Source: Stieleria maiorica
GTDB lineage: Bacteria; Planctomycetota; Planctomycetia; Pirellulales; Pirellulaceae
Length of the DNA: 64,000 nt
Direction: 5' to 3'
Assembly: GCF_008035925.1 (NCBI RefSeq)
Contig: NZ_CP036264.1
Span: 457,774-521,773, forward strand
The position numbers and the translations under genes were made by a program. Shown piece by piece: positions 41,446-50,940 of the stretch. Position 1 is the stretch's first letter, and the number at the start of each line of letters is the position of its first letter. Below the pieces are notes generated by a model that saw only the letters and a program-made list of their open reading frames with translations, was not told the origin of the DNA and did no database searches.

Positions 41446-41960
41446 TCGGATTCCAAGTCCAGTAGAAACTGTTTGGTTTGAAGCCCGCCGGGGGCGCTGA
41501 AGCCCCGTAATCCGCCTCCGGCACCGACGACCCGGTGGCAGGGGATGACCAGCAGCACACGATTGCGGGCCATCGCCGCGCCGACGGCGCGACTGGCGGC
41601 ACCGTTTCCCGCTCGATGTGCCAGTTCTTTGTAAGTGATCGTCGTTCCCGGCGTGATCGCGCGACAGCACTGGTAAACACGTTTGGTGAATTCTGTCCAA
41701 CCTTGGTCGTCCAAAGTGACGCCATCGAACGCCGCGTGACCGGTGCCAAAGTACTCGTGCAACCGTTGATCCAGATCTTCCGCTCGCCCGTCGCAGAAGT
41801 CCACGCCGTCTCGGTCGGTTTGACGGTCTTCCCATCGCAAGGAAAAGAGTCCCGCGGTGGTCCACGTCGACGTCATCGTTCCCAGCACGGTGGTGTGGAG
41901 CGATTCCACGACGGACGGTGCAGACATCGTCTCTGTCGCTGGGGTGGTGGTCACTGCCAT
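41442..41960 (-). CDS. ogt: Methylated-DNA-protein cysteine methyltransferase
   Basis: 172 residues. The signature IPCHRVVGAGGGLRGFSAPGG carries the acceptor C141 in P-C-H-R, with the downstream Gly-rich loop and the helix-turn-helix (TITYKELAHRAGNGAASRAVGAAMARNR). It removes alkyl groups from O6-alkylguanine in DNA and is consumed in the process. The length is typical. The N-terminal domain is short and beta-rich. An alternative start at 41927 cannot be excluded. Its stop overlaps the methyltransferase gene, so the two are translated together. Confidence 0.94.
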   Translation of the reverse strand: MAVTTTPATETMSAPSVVESLHTTVLGTMTSTWTTAGLFSLRWEDRQTDRDGVDFCDGRAEDLDQRLHEYFGTGHAAFDGVTLDDQGWTEFTKRVYQCCRAITPGTTITYKELAHRAGNGAASRAVGAAMARNRVLLVIPCHRVVGAGGGLRGFSAPGGLQTKQFLLDLESE

Positions 41961-42169
41961 GATGGATCCGCCGGAGAGATTGGAATTGGGGGGGCGTGAG
42001 AGGCTCTGTTATAGCGTTCGCCCTCGTCCGCACAAAACCCACCCACGGCGGTCAGCTTGGTTTTGGGTAGTGGACGAGGCGACGAGTCCATTCGGATTGC
42101 GATCCTGCGAGGACTGTTCGCGTCGTCCACTACCGTTACCCGGCCGCGAAACCTATCGCTGACAGAGCA

Positions 42170-44110
42170 CTAGGCGCGCTTTGCCAGGGAGGATTGCACC
42201 GACTCGACCCAGTCGTCGTGGGCGACCATGCGTTGGCGTTGGGTCAACGCGTCGGCTTCGGCATGTCGCTGCAACCTTCGTAGCGGCGCCGAGAAATCTT
42301 TGCGGCACTCACCGGTCGGGCCCGCCGCGGCGACCATTTCGGCCGCGAGTTCTGGGGCGCGGGCACGCACCATTTCATCTTCGGCGGAGGCATAGAACTG
42401 GCAGCTTCCCGGATCGCCTTGACGTCCGGCGCGTCCGGCCAGTTGGCGATCGACGCGTCGGCAGGCATGCATTTCGGCGGCGGCGACATGCAACCCGCCG
42501 GCGGCCAGGGCTGCGGGATCGAGTTTGATGTCGGTTCCGCGTCCGGCCATGTTGGTGGCGACGGTGACGGTTCCCGCGACGCCGGCTCGGGCGACGATCG
42601 ACGCCTCTTCATCGTCCTGCAAACCGTTCAAGACGACGTGCGCGATGCCTTTGGCGGCCAACCGTCCACTCAGCTGCTTGCTCTCGTCGATCGTCCGCGT
42701 CCCGATCAACACCGGCTGGCCACGTCGACTTCGCCCGGCTGCGTCGTCGGCGATCGCGTCGAATTTGTTTTCACAGGAATCAAAGCACCGCAGCGGAAGC
42801 TGTTTCCGCTGGCAGGGGCGGTGGGTTTCGACACGGACGACGGGCAATCGATAAAACTCGCGCAGCTCCGATTCACTGTCTTCGGCCGTCCCGGTCAGTC
42901 CGGCCACACCGTCGTAAAACCCGATGTAGCGCTGACGGGTGATCCGAGCGTGGGTTTCGTTTTCGGCGGTCGCTTCGACGTGCTCTTTGACCTCAACAGC
43001 TTGATGCAACCCGCCGCTCCATTTTCGTTCGTCATGGATGCGGCCCGTGTTCTGGTCGACGATCATGACCTGATCATCTCGCACGACGTAATCGACGTCG
43101 CGCCTGAGCATGAACTCTGCACGGAGCGCGTTCTCCACCAATTGACTCCAAGGGCGGGCGAGCTGGCCTGCGGGACGACCGTCGAATGCTTCGTGGATGA
43201 CCTTCCAACCCTCGGCTGTCAATCGAATGGTGCGTTTGACGGTGTCGATGACGTAGTCTCGGTTTTCGTTCAACCCCAAGGTCACACGACGGGCGAATTG
43301 ATACAGCGCCGGCGCGGTCGCCGCGCGGCTCTTGCCTCCGCTCAGGATCAACGGCGTGGTGGCTTCGTCGATCAACACGCTGTCGGCTTCGTCGATGATC
43401 GCGAACGCGTGACCGCGCTGGGCGACAGAGATTTCACCGGCGTCGAACCCCTGCAACGAACGAAGGAATTCATCGCCGAGTCGACGTCGATGCCGCGCGC
43501 GAAGGGCCAGTTGGTCCCTCAGAAAATCAAAGCCAAATTCGTACCCCGGACCGTAGGTGATATCACACCCGTACGCCTGAGTCTTTTCGTCGGTCGGTCC
43601 TTGCGGTTGCAGCAGACCGACGCTTAAGCCGAGCATCGCGTAGACCGGACGGAGTTCATCGTGGTCGCGTCGAGACAGGTATTCGTTGGTGGTCGCGACG
43701 TGCACGCCCCCCCCAGACCAAGCGTGCAGCACCGTCGGCAGCGCCGTCGTGATCGTTTTGCCTTCGCCCGTTTGAATTTCGGCGATGGTCCCGGCGGCCA
43801 GAGCGAAACCGCCGCACAGTTGGACGTCGTAGTAGGACATGCCCGTCACCCGTCGCAACGCTTCGCCGGTCAATGCGAAGGACTCGACGGCGTTTTCGAC
43901 CAGGATGGCCTGGTCGCGGGTGCGAATCCGATCGCGACATTGGCCGGCGACGGCGCGAAAGGATCGATCGTCCAGCGCGGCGAGTTGTCGACCGCGGTTG
44001 CGAACCTGTTCGATCCACTGTCCTGTCGATTGCGACACCGTTTGCATGCCACGCTTCGGTTGCCCGGTCAGGCCGCGATAGCTGGTGATGGTGTGGCGTG
44101 AGCGGAGCAT
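42170..44110 (-). CDS. SecA-like ATPase lacking the C-terminal scaffold and wing domains
   Basis: 646 residues if started at 44110; a Met at 44047 is an alternative. Motor-domain motifs are all SecA-like: Walker A EIQTGEGKTITTALPTVLHA (113-119), the preprotein cross-linking region, AFAIIDEADSVLIDEATTPL (DEAD), VGLLQPQGPTDEKTQAYGCDITYG, IDESKQLSGRLAAKGI, VATNMAGRGTDIKLD and AGRAGRQGDPGSCQFYASAEDE. After the last motif only about 85 residues remain, against some 300 in E. coli SecA (901 aa), so the helical scaffold/wing and the C-terminal zinc tail are missing or minimal. It is probably an accessory translocase motor of the kind annotated as a second SecA in planctomycetes. Confidence 0.9.
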   Translation of the reverse strand: MLRSRHTITSYRGLTGQPKRGMQTVSQSTGQWIEQVRNRGRQLAALDDRSFRAVAGQCRDRIRTRDQAILVENAVESFALTGEALRRVTGMSYYDVQLCGGFALAAGTIAEIQTGEGKTITTALPTVLHAWSGGGVHVATTNEYLSRRDHDELRPVYAMLGLSVGLLQPQGPTDEKTQAYGCDITYGPGYEFGFDFLRDQLALRARHRRRLGDEFLRSLQGFDAGEISVAQRGHAFAIIDEADSVLIDEATTPLILSGGKSRAATAPALYQFARRVTLGLNENRDYVIDTVKRTIRLTAEGWKVIHEAFDGRPAGQLARPWSQLVENALRAEFMLRRDVDYVVRDDQVMIVDQNTGRIHDERKWSGGLHQAVEVKEHVEATAENETHARITRQRYIGFYDGVAGLTGTAEDSESELREFYRLPVVRVETHRPCQRKQLPLRCFDSCENKFDAIADDAAGRSRRGQPVLIGTRTIDESKQLSGRLAAKGIAHVVLNGLQDDEEASIVARAGVAGTVTVATNMAGRGTDIKLDPAALAAGGLHVAAAEMHACRRVDRQLAGRAGRQGDPGSCQFYASAEDEMVRARAPELAAEMVAAAGPTGECRKDFSAPLRRLQRHAEADALTQRQRMVAHDDWVESVQSSLAKRA

Positions 44111-44630
44111 GGGCGGGGCGTGACGCGTGAAAACCGAAGGAGACACGTCATTAAAATCGACGGATTCACTTCGCGCACTCCAAGTGTCTTCAGGGCGCCG
44201 GTCGGATAGGACGGAAAAAGCGAGTTTTCGGATATGACAATCGTTCCGGCGGGAATAACCAGTCGCGCTGATCGGTCGCTGCAGGTGAGCCGATTTCGCT
44301 CGGCGATCCCAAAAACTCAATCGGAGCAAAGCGCAGGGACGGTCAGCGAACCACATCTGGGCACGTTCGGCATGAACGTCGCTAGTCGGAACAGGCCCCG
44401 CTGGTACACGTTCAGAACGGGCACCGGCCTGCCGGGGGGATCCCGGAAGACTTTGCAAGATAAAGACGCGTCGTCTATACTGCCCCCGGCACGGCAACAC
44501 GATACACCAAGTCAATCGCCCGAATCACCTTTAACGTGAACGTGCTTGACTCCCTTTGGGCACCCTGTCAGGAAGCGCGTCACTTCGCGTCAGGCTTCAA
44601 ATTCGCATCCGCAAATCCTTGAACCGTTCA
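44111..44630. other. Intergenic region between divergent genes
   Basis: About 520 bases between the SecA-like gene and a secreted protein. It holds one good-looking promoter (44453-44481) reading to the right and otherwise only overlapping open frames in both directions. Confidence 0.6.
44453..44481 (+). promoter_or_regulatory. Predicted sigma-70-type promoter for the secreted protein at 44631
   Basis: TTGCAA, 17 bases, TATACT: both boxes match the housekeeping consensus in four or five of six positions at ideal spacing. It lies about 150 bases before the ATG, leaving a long leader. Confidence 0.5.
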
Positions 44631-45512
44631 ATGCCACGATCAGTATTCCACTTGCCAGTCGCGATCCAACTTGCTTCGTTGGTCATCGCGTTCACCGCCA
44701 ATTCTTGTCTCGCCGACGAGACGGATTCCGAAGCATCATGGCGACTGCTGTTCGATTCGATTTCTCGTAAGTATCAGCTTCTGCGCGAGGCTGATTCCGA
44801 CGACGCATCCAGGCTGCAACTCGCTGAAGGCCCGGTTTACGTGTGGGGACGTCCCCAGTCGCAAGGATCAACTTACGGGGCCGTTTATGTGTGGACTCAC
44901 AAGGGATCCGCCGAAGCGGTGGCATGCTTGTGGCGATATGTGAACCCCGGCGGACAGCGTGCCATCGTGCACGAACTCCATTCTTTGTCTCCGGTAAAGA
45001 TTCGCTCCGAAGGAGATTTTGATACATGGCGAACTCATTCCGGCGCAAGCCTGCTGCCGATCGCTGGGTCAGACGGCCAGGTATCGGAGAGGCCTGTGGC
45101 GCGACTCCAACAAATGCGGACCATCGGTCGCAACTTTGCCCTGGATTCGGTATCAGCGTCCGGTGATCGAGTTCATCTGAGACTGCTTCCCCAGCCTTTT
45201 TATCGAACTCAAAGCACGGATCCATCCATTTTGGATGGCGCGCTGTTTGCTTTCGTTTGCTCCGTTGGCACGGATCCTGAAGCGTTTTTGCAACTCACAG
45301 CGATTCAGACCGATGATGGGCCACGGTGGCATTGGTCATTGGCCCGCTTTTCCCATCACAATCTGTACGCCAGCTACAAAGGCCGAGACGTCTGGGCTTC
45401 GGAGCGCGACGTCAACAATCCGATGTCGCACAATGCAGACCATACTTACTGGATGATCAGCCAGCCCTTTCAGCCTTCAATGCTCGAGGCGTTGGAAGCG
45501 CGGGAAAAGTGA
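44631..45512 (+). CDS. Secreted protein of unknown function
   Basis: 293 residues from the Met at 44631; the frame is open for 75 bases upstream. The N-terminus (MPRSVFHLPVAIQLASLVIAFTANSCLA) is a signal peptide. The rest is rich in Arg, Trp and His, with strands such as VYVWTHKGSAEAVACLWRYV, DRVHLRLLPQPFYR and GALFAFVCSVGTDPEAFLQL. I do not recognise a family. Codon usage is less GC-rich than in neighbours (many AAA, TTT and CAA codons), which could mean later acquisition, but this is a weak sign. Not obviously linked to the flanking genes. Confidence 0.75.
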   Translation: MPRSVFHLPVAIQLASLVIAFTANSCLADETDSEASWRLLFDSISRKYQLLREADSDDASRLQLAEGPVYVWGRPQSQGSTYGAVYVWTHKGSAEAVACLWRYVNPGGQRAIVHELHSLSPVKIRSEGDFDTWRTHSGASLLPIAGSDGQVSERPVARLQQMRTIGRNFALDSVSASGDRVHLRLLPQPFYRTQSTDPSILDGALFAFVCSVGTDPEAFLQLTAIQTDDGPRWHWSLARFSHHNLYASYKGRDVWASERDVNNPMSHNADHTYWMISQPFQPSMLEALEAREK

Positions 45513-45645
45513 TTCCGATGGAACGAATGAACAAAATCAAATCGGGCGGAAGAAGAGTCGTCGTATTGCCGCTCCTACGGTTTTGGCGATTGAGTGAACG
45601 CCACCGATTGCAGGATTAAGAAATCCTGCGATAGCGACGTCGCTG

Positions 45646-46851
45646 CTAGCCGCGGCGGATTTCGCTGCCTTTGAAATACAGCGCGATTCGATACACCTTT
45701 TTTTGACGGCAGGTGATCTTGCCGGTTTCCAGGTTGACTTTTTCGGGGATGGCCCGGCGGCGGACGTCGATCATCGCGTGGTAACCGCGTTCGGAAAAGA
45801 TGTCGATCAACATCTGCAGCGCCAGCGGGTTGTCCAAGATTTCGTCTTCGCTGCTGATCGTCGCGCGGCCGGAGATGGCGTGCCGCAAGATGATCGGCAC
45901 CAGCTTGGCTTCGATCAATTCGACGACGGCATGGAAGATTTCTCCGTGATCGTATTCGTAGGCATCCAGTCGACTGACCAGATCACGGCGCGCGTGTTGG
46001 ATGATGTCACTGGCCAGCGGGATGTCGCCGATCGCATGGAACGTTCTCGGGTCCAGCTCCAGCGAACTCTGGTATTCCAGTTCGTTGAGAATGTTCTCCT
46101 GGACGACGACCAGATCGGCTTGGGCGTTGATGAAGTGAAAGTGAAAGATCTGTTTGAGCGAGACGAGGGCGTCGTACGTCTTTTCCTTGAACACGCGATA
46201 CCGGTTTCTCGCCAGCGCCTCGTTGAAGTCGGTGGCGCGTTCTTCCCACAGTTCGCCGATCCCGCTGCGGGCAACCTCTTCGTTGTGAGCGATGACTTGG
46301 CGACCGCGGTAGAGTTGACGTCTGACGCTCTCGGATTCGTCGACGAACAGCACCATGATGTGAAACACCGGCGGTTTCATCTGCACCAGGTGCGGGTTGT
46401 CGATCAGCTCACGACGGAGCGCTTTCATGCGGTCGTAAAGTGCCTTCAGGCATTCGACTTGGACCTTGGTGCGAGGAAAACCGTCCAGGATCGCGCCGTT
46501 TTGGTACTCCGGTTCCAACAGCTTGCGGAACACCAGTGAGACGACTTCGCGGTCGCCGACCATGCCGCCACGGGCTTTGATCTGTTGCGCTTCGGGGGTG
46601 CTGAGCAACTCGCTGACCACGATCGGTTCGGCGGTGATGTCACGGACCTGGCGGATGAAGTCGGTGTTGGTGCCCTTGCCGGCACCGGGGGCTCCGCCCA
46701 GCAGGATCAATTCGGTGGGGAAGCGAAGGTTCAGTTTCCCCTTTTCGAATTCCAACTCTTTCCAGACGGAATTGAAGATCAATTGCGCGTCTTTGACCTC
46801 AAGATCGGCCGGCGGATTCGGCTTGGGTTCGGGATCAGCAGCAGGGTTCAC
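45646..46851 (-). CDS. Adenylate-kinase-like nucleoside monophosphate kinase with C-terminal extension
   Basis: 401 residues. The P-loop GGAPGAGKGTNTDFI and the LDGFPRTKVQVE motif identify the nucleoside monophosphate kinase fold, placed at residues 52-60 and 118-130. The LID region carries DESESVRRQLYRGR and is short. Residues from about 240 to 401 form a second, unrelated domain (ELDPRTFHAIGDIPLASDIIQHARRDLVSRL ... LVPIILRHAISGRATISSED ... GYHAMIDVRRRAIPEKVN). The N-terminal 30 residues are Pro/Asp-rich. True adenylate kinases have about 215 residues, so this is a fusion with extra sequence. Its substrate preference is unclear and it may not be the housekeeping Adk. Confidence 0.85.
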   Translation of the reverse strand: MNPAADPEPKPNPPADLEVKDAQLIFNSVWKELEFEKGKLNLRFPTELILLGGAPGAGKGTNTDFIRQVRDITAEPIVVSELLSTPEAQQIKARGGMVGDREVVSLVFRKLLEPEYQNGAILDGFPRTKVQVECLKALYDRMKALRRELIDNPHLVQMKPPVFHIMVLFVDESESVRRQLYRGRQVIAHNEEVARSGIGELWEERATDFNEALARNRYRVFKEKTYDALVSLKQIFHFHFINAQADLVVVQENILNELEYQSSLELDPRTFHAIGDIPLASDIIQHARRDLVSRLDAYEYDHGEIFHAVVELIEAKLVPIILRHAISGRATISSEDEILDNPLALQMLIDIFSERGYHAMIDVRRRAIPEKVNLETGKITCRQKKVYRIALYFKGSEIRRG

Positions 46852-46917
46852 GATGCAAGGGTCTGGGCTGGGCGGAACGGACGAGGAATCGGCAGGGTAT
46901 AGGTTAGCACGCTCGGA

Positions 46918-47604
46918 TCAATACGGCACGTCGATCGAATCGCATAAGAAACGCATCAAGGGTTTGGCCTGTTTGACCCGCGCGACGATCAAATCCACGA
47001 TCGCGTCGCCGGTCAATTCCGCCTCACTCAGCGGCGCGATCGCGATGAAATCCTTGCGGCGCAAATCATCGATCAGCGGATGATCCTTGGGGTAATCGCG
47101 GGGTGCCGTTTTCAGACTTTCGCCGACGAATTGATAGTCCGCCCGAAAGGTCTTGTTGTCGCGGGCGCGTTTCCAGGCTTTCGGGTCGGCGTCGATGGCG
47201 GCCCGGATCGACGAGAGCACCGTGCTATCGGGCCGCCAGCTGCCGGCCCCGATGAAGCACTCACGCGGCTCCAGATGCAAGTAGATGCCGGGGGCGTGAA
47301 TGTCCTTGCCCGCCTGATGGCGAAACGAAATCCCGACGTTGGTCTTGTAAGGGTCCTTGTTCTTACTGAATCGGGTGTCACGGTAAATCCGCATGATCGA
47401 ACCGTTGTGCGCCTTGGGGACGACATGCAGCATCGGGGCGCAACGTGCGAGCGGTTTTTCCAGCCGTGCGACCAATTCGACCGCCGGCCCCAGCACGTCT
47501 TGCTGGTACAGGTGCTTGTGCTCGGCGAACCAGTCGCGATCGTTGTTCTGTTTCAACTTGCGAAGAAACGAGAAAAGCGATTTGGGAAGAATGCCGTGAC
47601 TCAT
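46918..47604 (-). CDS. DUF2461 / TIGR02453 family protein
   Basis: 228 residues; GGTGG lies just upstream of the start at 47604. LFSFLRKLKQNNDRDWFAEHKHLY, IMRIYRDTRFSKNKDPYKTNVGISFRH, IYLHLEPRECFIGAGSWRPDSTVL and the closing LIDDLRRKDFIAIAPLSEAEL are the conserved blocks of the TIGR02453 family (PF09365), widespread and without a known function. Soluble and probably cytoplasmic. The frame is open upstream for 117 bases, but that part lacks conservation and reaches into a repeat. It stands 66 bases upstream of the kinase-fusion gene on the same strand. Confidence 0.92.
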   Translation of the reverse strand: MSHGILPKSLFSFLRKLKQNNDRDWFAEHKHLYQQDVLGPAVELVARLEKPLARCAPMLHVVPKAHNGSIMRIYRDTRFSKNKDPYKTNVGISFRHQAGKDIHAPGIYLHLEPRECFIGAGSWRPDSTVLSSIRAAIDADPKAWKRARDNKTFRADYQFVGESLKTAPRDYPKDHPLIDDLRRKDFIAIAPLSEAELTGDAIVDLIVARVKQAKPLMRFLCDSIDVPY

Positions 47605-47730
47605 ACAGACCACCGGTGAGGGGGGAGACGTCGCATCGTGGGATCGCGCAGGACCCTCACGCAGGGCCGAACCGGCTGGTGTCAAGCGCCTCTCAGCCGT
47701 CTGGCGCCTGCCCATTGCCACCCACGTTAT

Positions 47731-47822
47731 GAGCCGGCGGCGCTAGCCGCGGGCCTTGGATTGCCCTTCGAGACTTGTAAGGCCCGAGGCTAGCGCCTGC
47801 GGCTCAGTTTGTGATCGAAAGT
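47731..47822. repeat. Palindromic repeat, family B (inverted orientation)
   Basis: Reads GGCGCTAGCCGCGGGCCTTG, then CTTCGAGACTTGTAAGGCCC and GAGGCTAGCGCC. It is the reverse complement of the element at 12797-12936 with only one 26-bp unit. Confidence 0.85.
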
Positions 47823-47862
47823 GGAATACGATGCTCAGCGCCGCAGGATAGGATCGACGGCG

Positions 47863-48951
47863 CTAACGTTGCGTCGGGGTGATCCCGCGGTCTTGCACGA
47901 GTTTGGCTGCCGGCGTCGTGTTTGCCAAGTGTCTCTGGGACACGTGGATGATTGTGCGGGCGAATTCGGCCCGGGTGGCTGCGTCGATTTGCGGCATCCG
48001 ATCGACCATCTCCAACATGCCCTCGGGGTTTTTCTCGCAGGCTTGGGAGACCTGGCTGATGAAGCTGGCGGTTTCGATGAAGTTGTGGTCCGCCGATTTT
48101 CCGATCAACCCGCCCAGCGAACGGGCGATGATGTCGGCGCCCAGGCTTTCGAATTTGATGTAGCAATCCAACGTGCCGGTGACGGTGGTCGATCCGTCCG
48201 CGGCGGCCGCGTAGGTGCTTTTGAAGACGAACACGCCCTTGCCGAGAATCGGTTTTTGGACGAATTTGCCGTCGTATATCCCGTCGGCCAGGAAAACGTG
48301 CAGGTTGCGATCACCGTACAGCAAGTCGATTTGGCACGTCGTCCCGCTGCCGTCGACCGCGTCCAGACGGTAAGGGCCCACGCGTGTCGCCTGGACCTTG
48401 GTGATCCCCATCAGGTCCCAGATGCCGATGATCGCTTCGGGGTGTCGGGTCAGAAACAGAAACAGTTCTTCGTCGCAGCGAATCGCTTGGGTGGGCAGAC
48501 GGCGGAAAAGTGTCGGTTTTTCCGTCACCGCGGCGAGCTTTTCTTTCGCGTGCTCGGTCAGACGCTCCATCGGCAGGGCGCTGAGCAATTCATTCTGGCG
48601 TGATGACGTCCCACCGGGCTTTCCGCCCAACAGCGACCGCAACCCGAACAGATCGGGATGGGACGAGGGGGCGTCTCGGTCGCCGTCTTCGTCAGCCGAG
48701 TGGTCGTGGGCGGACGAGTGAGTGTGGGTGGTCGAGCGGTAGCGTGATTTGCCGGCCGGACCTTCGGCGGCGCAGGGCGAAGTGGCGAGCGTCCAACAGG
48801 CGACCAAGACGCAAAACATCCCTGAGACGCACAACGTCCCGGAGGCATGCGGCCGCGAGGCGGACGGTCCGGAGACGTGCCAAAGGCCCGCGATCGTGTG
48901 TCCCCTCGTCTTGGCCACCAAAATCCCTGCGTCGTATTCGGAACGCGTCAT
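47863..48951 (-). CDS. Probable exported protein of unknown function
   Basis: 362 residues from a Met at 48951; a shorter start at 48819 would put a hydrophobic signal sequence (MFCVLVACWTLATSPCAAE) at the very N-terminus and may be the real one. The region after the signal is His/Ser/Asp-rich (THTHSSAHDHSADEDGD). It is followed by a helical start (LTEHAKEKLAAV) and a conserved-looking domain: TRHPEAIIGIWDLMGI, YRLDAVDGSGTTCQIDLLYGD, HVFLADGIYDGKF, VTGTLDCYIKFESLGADIIARSLGGLIGKSADHNFIETASF. The beta-sheet pattern resembles lipid-binding START-like folds, which I would treat as a guess. Probably periplasmic. Confidence 0.75.
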   Translation of the reverse strand: MTRSEYDAGILVAKTRGHTIAGLWHVSGPSASRPHASGTLCVSGMFCVLVACWTLATSPCAAEGPAGKSRYRSTTHTHSSAHDHSADEDGDRDAPSSHPDLFGLRSLLGGKPGGTSSRQNELLSALPMERLTEHAKEKLAAVTEKPTLFRRLPTQAIRCDEELFLFLTRHPEAIIGIWDLMGITKVQATRVGPYRLDAVDGSGTTCQIDLLYGDRNLHVFLADGIYDGKFVQKPILGKGVFVFKSTYAAAADGSTTVTGTLDCYIKFESLGADIIARSLGGLIGKSADHNFIETASFISQVSQACEKNPEGMLEMVDRMPQIDAATRAEFARTIIHVSQRHLANTTPAAKLVQDRGITPTQR

Positions 48952-49227
48952 GTGTCGGTGCGCGTCGTCTGTCGGATTTGGGGCCGCGCCGGCCACCATC
49001 CCACCGGTTAGGATTCGGCGATTGGCGGTCTGGGAGTTGAGTCAAAACCGGCGCGCCTGCCCGGCCGGGCCTTTTGACGTTCGTCGGGTTCGGCCAAACG
49101 TCAACGATTTCCACATTCTTCCTCGAATTCGTTCAAGTTGCCGGGACTCGACACTGCACAGCGGATCTCGATAATCGCATCCCAGCGATGCTGAATACTC
49201 TCCACCCCTCACACACCCGAACGACCG

Positions 49228-50424
49228 ATGGCGAAGAAAACGATTGATCAAGTTGACGTGGCAGGCAAAACCGTGCTGATGCGAGTCGACTTCAACGTCC
49301 CCCTCGATGACACACAAACGATCACCGATGATCGACGAATCCGAATGGCTTTGCCAAGCATCAAGAGCGTGGTCGATCGCGGCGGCAAGCTGATTCTGAT
49401 GAGCCACCTCGGTCGCCCGAAGGGAGATCCGTCGGACGCCGGCAAGTTTTCACTCGCCCCGACCGCCAAACGGCTCGGCGAATTGTTGGGCAAGTCGGTC
49501 GCGTTCTCCAGCGACACCGTGGGTGACGATGCGTCGGCCAAAGCCGCGGCGCTTGCCGACGGCGACGTGCTGGTGCTGGAAAACCTGCGGTTCAACGACG
49601 GTGAAAAGAAAGGCGACGCCGAATTCGCTGGCAAACTGGCCGCGATGGCCGACGTGTACTGCAACGACGCCTTCGGAACCTGCCACCGCAAAGACGCCTC
49701 GATGGTCGCGGTCCCCGAAGCGATGGAAGGCAAACCACGCGTCGTCGGACACCTGGTCGCCAAGGAAATTCAATACCTGAGCGACGCGATCGCCAACCCC
49801 CAGCGGCCCTTCGTGGCGATCCTGGGCGGGGCGAAAGTCAGCGACAAGATCAACGTGATCAACAATCTGCTGGGCATCTGCGACTATGTGCTGATCGGCG
49901 GTGCGATGGCCTACACGTTCTCGTTGGCCCAAGGCGGCGCGATCGGCAACTCGCTGGTCGAAAAAGACAAGGTCGATTTGGCGAAGGAACTGATCGCCAA
50001 GGGCGGCGACAAACTGGTGCTGCCGGTCGACACCCACTGCGGCGATGATTTCGGTGACCCCGAAGGATGCAACAAGGAAGTCGTCGCGTCGGGCGAAATC
50101 AAAGACGGATTTGAGGGCATGGACATCGGACCGGCGACCAGCGTCAAGTACGCCGAGATCCTGACCTCGGCCAAGACCATCGTCTGGAACGGCCCGATGG
50201 GCGTGTTCGAAAAGCCGCCGTTTGACGCCGGGACCAAGGCCGTCGCCCAAGCGGTCGCCGACAGCGATTCGATCAGCATCATCGGCGGCGGCGACAGCGC
50301 GGCCGCCGTCGACCAGCTCGGGTTCGCCGACAAGGTCAGCCACGTCAGCACCGGTGGCGGCGCCAGTTTGGCGATGCTCGAGGGCCAGTCGTTCGCCGCG
50401 GTCGACCTGCTGGACGAGGCGTAG
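49228..50424 (+). CDS. pgk: Phosphoglycerate kinase
   Basis: 398 residues, the usual length. [10 protein letters not shown] (substrate-binding), [50 protein letters not shown] (nucleotide-binding glycine loop) and VSTGGGASL are all present in order, so both lobes are intact. It catalyses 1,3-bisphosphoglycerate + ADP to 3-phosphoglycerate + ATP in glycolysis. There is no clear Shine-Dalgarno site before the ATG, which is common in this genome. No other glycolytic gene is adjacent: it is flanked by the exported protein and a repeat region. Confidence 0.97.
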   Translation: MAKKTIDQVDVAGKTVLMRVDFNVPLDDTQTITDDRRIRMALPSIKSVVDRGGKLILMSHLGRPKGDPSDAGKFSLAPTAKRLGELLGKSVAFSSDTVGDDASAKAAALADGDVLVLENLRFNDGEKKGDAEFAGKLAAMADVYCNDAFGTCHRKDASMVAVPEAMEGKPRVVGHLVAKEIQYLSDAIANPQRPFVAILGGAKVSDKINVINNLLGICDYVLIGGAMAYTFSLAQGGAIGNSLVEKDKVDLAKELIAKGGDKLVLPVDTHCGDDFGDPEGCNKEVVASGEIKDGFEGMDIGPATSVKYAEILTSAKTIVWNGPMGVFEKPPFDAGTKAVAQAVADSDSISIIGGGDSAAAVDQLGFADKVSHVSTGGGASLAMLEGQSFAAVDLLDEA

Positions 50425-50940
50425 GGCGAGGGGGCGTAGGGCGAGGGGGCCTAAGGCGAAGGGCGGCGTTGACGTACGAGTTCAAGGGTGCCACCCTGCC
50501 AGCCTCGTTCCCAGGCTCCGCCTTGGAACGCACTGCAGGTGTGGCTCCTGCCGCACCAACCGCGTGCAACCAGAGGCGGAGCCTCTGGAAACTTCCGTTC
50601 AACGCAAGTCACGTTTATTCACGCTGGCTCCCCTCGCCCCGCTTCGGGGAGAGGGGCCGGGGAGGGGGGCCGGGCACTCGAGCAGTTTCAGGCGTCCTCT
50701 CAACAGCTTCTGTCAGACCGCTTGCCCCTTCATCCCCAGCCCTTCTCCCCTGCAAGTCCGGGCGAGAAGGGTGTCATGGTAACTTGTGTAGATACTTATG
50801 CCGTGGTAGGGAGAGTTGAGGCGATCGATGGTCCTCAAGTGACTCTGTCCCACAGCGAACCCTCTCCGTGTGGTCGGCTCGATTGACGATCGCATCACCG
50901 TCTGCCATCCACCCCTCTTGACCACACGGATCCGCTGCCC
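50425..50940. other. Intergenic region with a family F repeat
   Basis: About 515 bases between pgk and the glucosidase. It contains the family F element (50502-50590), a GC-rich stretch with CGGGGAGAGGGGCCGGGGAG (50652-50675) paired with a related inverted CTTCTCCCC further on, and nothing with coding character. Confidence 0.6.
50502..50590. repeat. Dispersed repeat, family F
   Basis: GCCTCGTTCCCAGGCTCCGC, CTTGGAACGCACTGCAGGTG and TGGCTCCTGCCGCACC, ending AGGCGGAGCCTCTGG. Closest to the copy at 4158-4238. Confidence 0.8.

Noticed and set aside
42419-43627. 402-residue plus-strand frame opposite the SecA-like gene
   Set aside because: It is the mirror of a conserved ATPase whose every motif is present on the minus strand.
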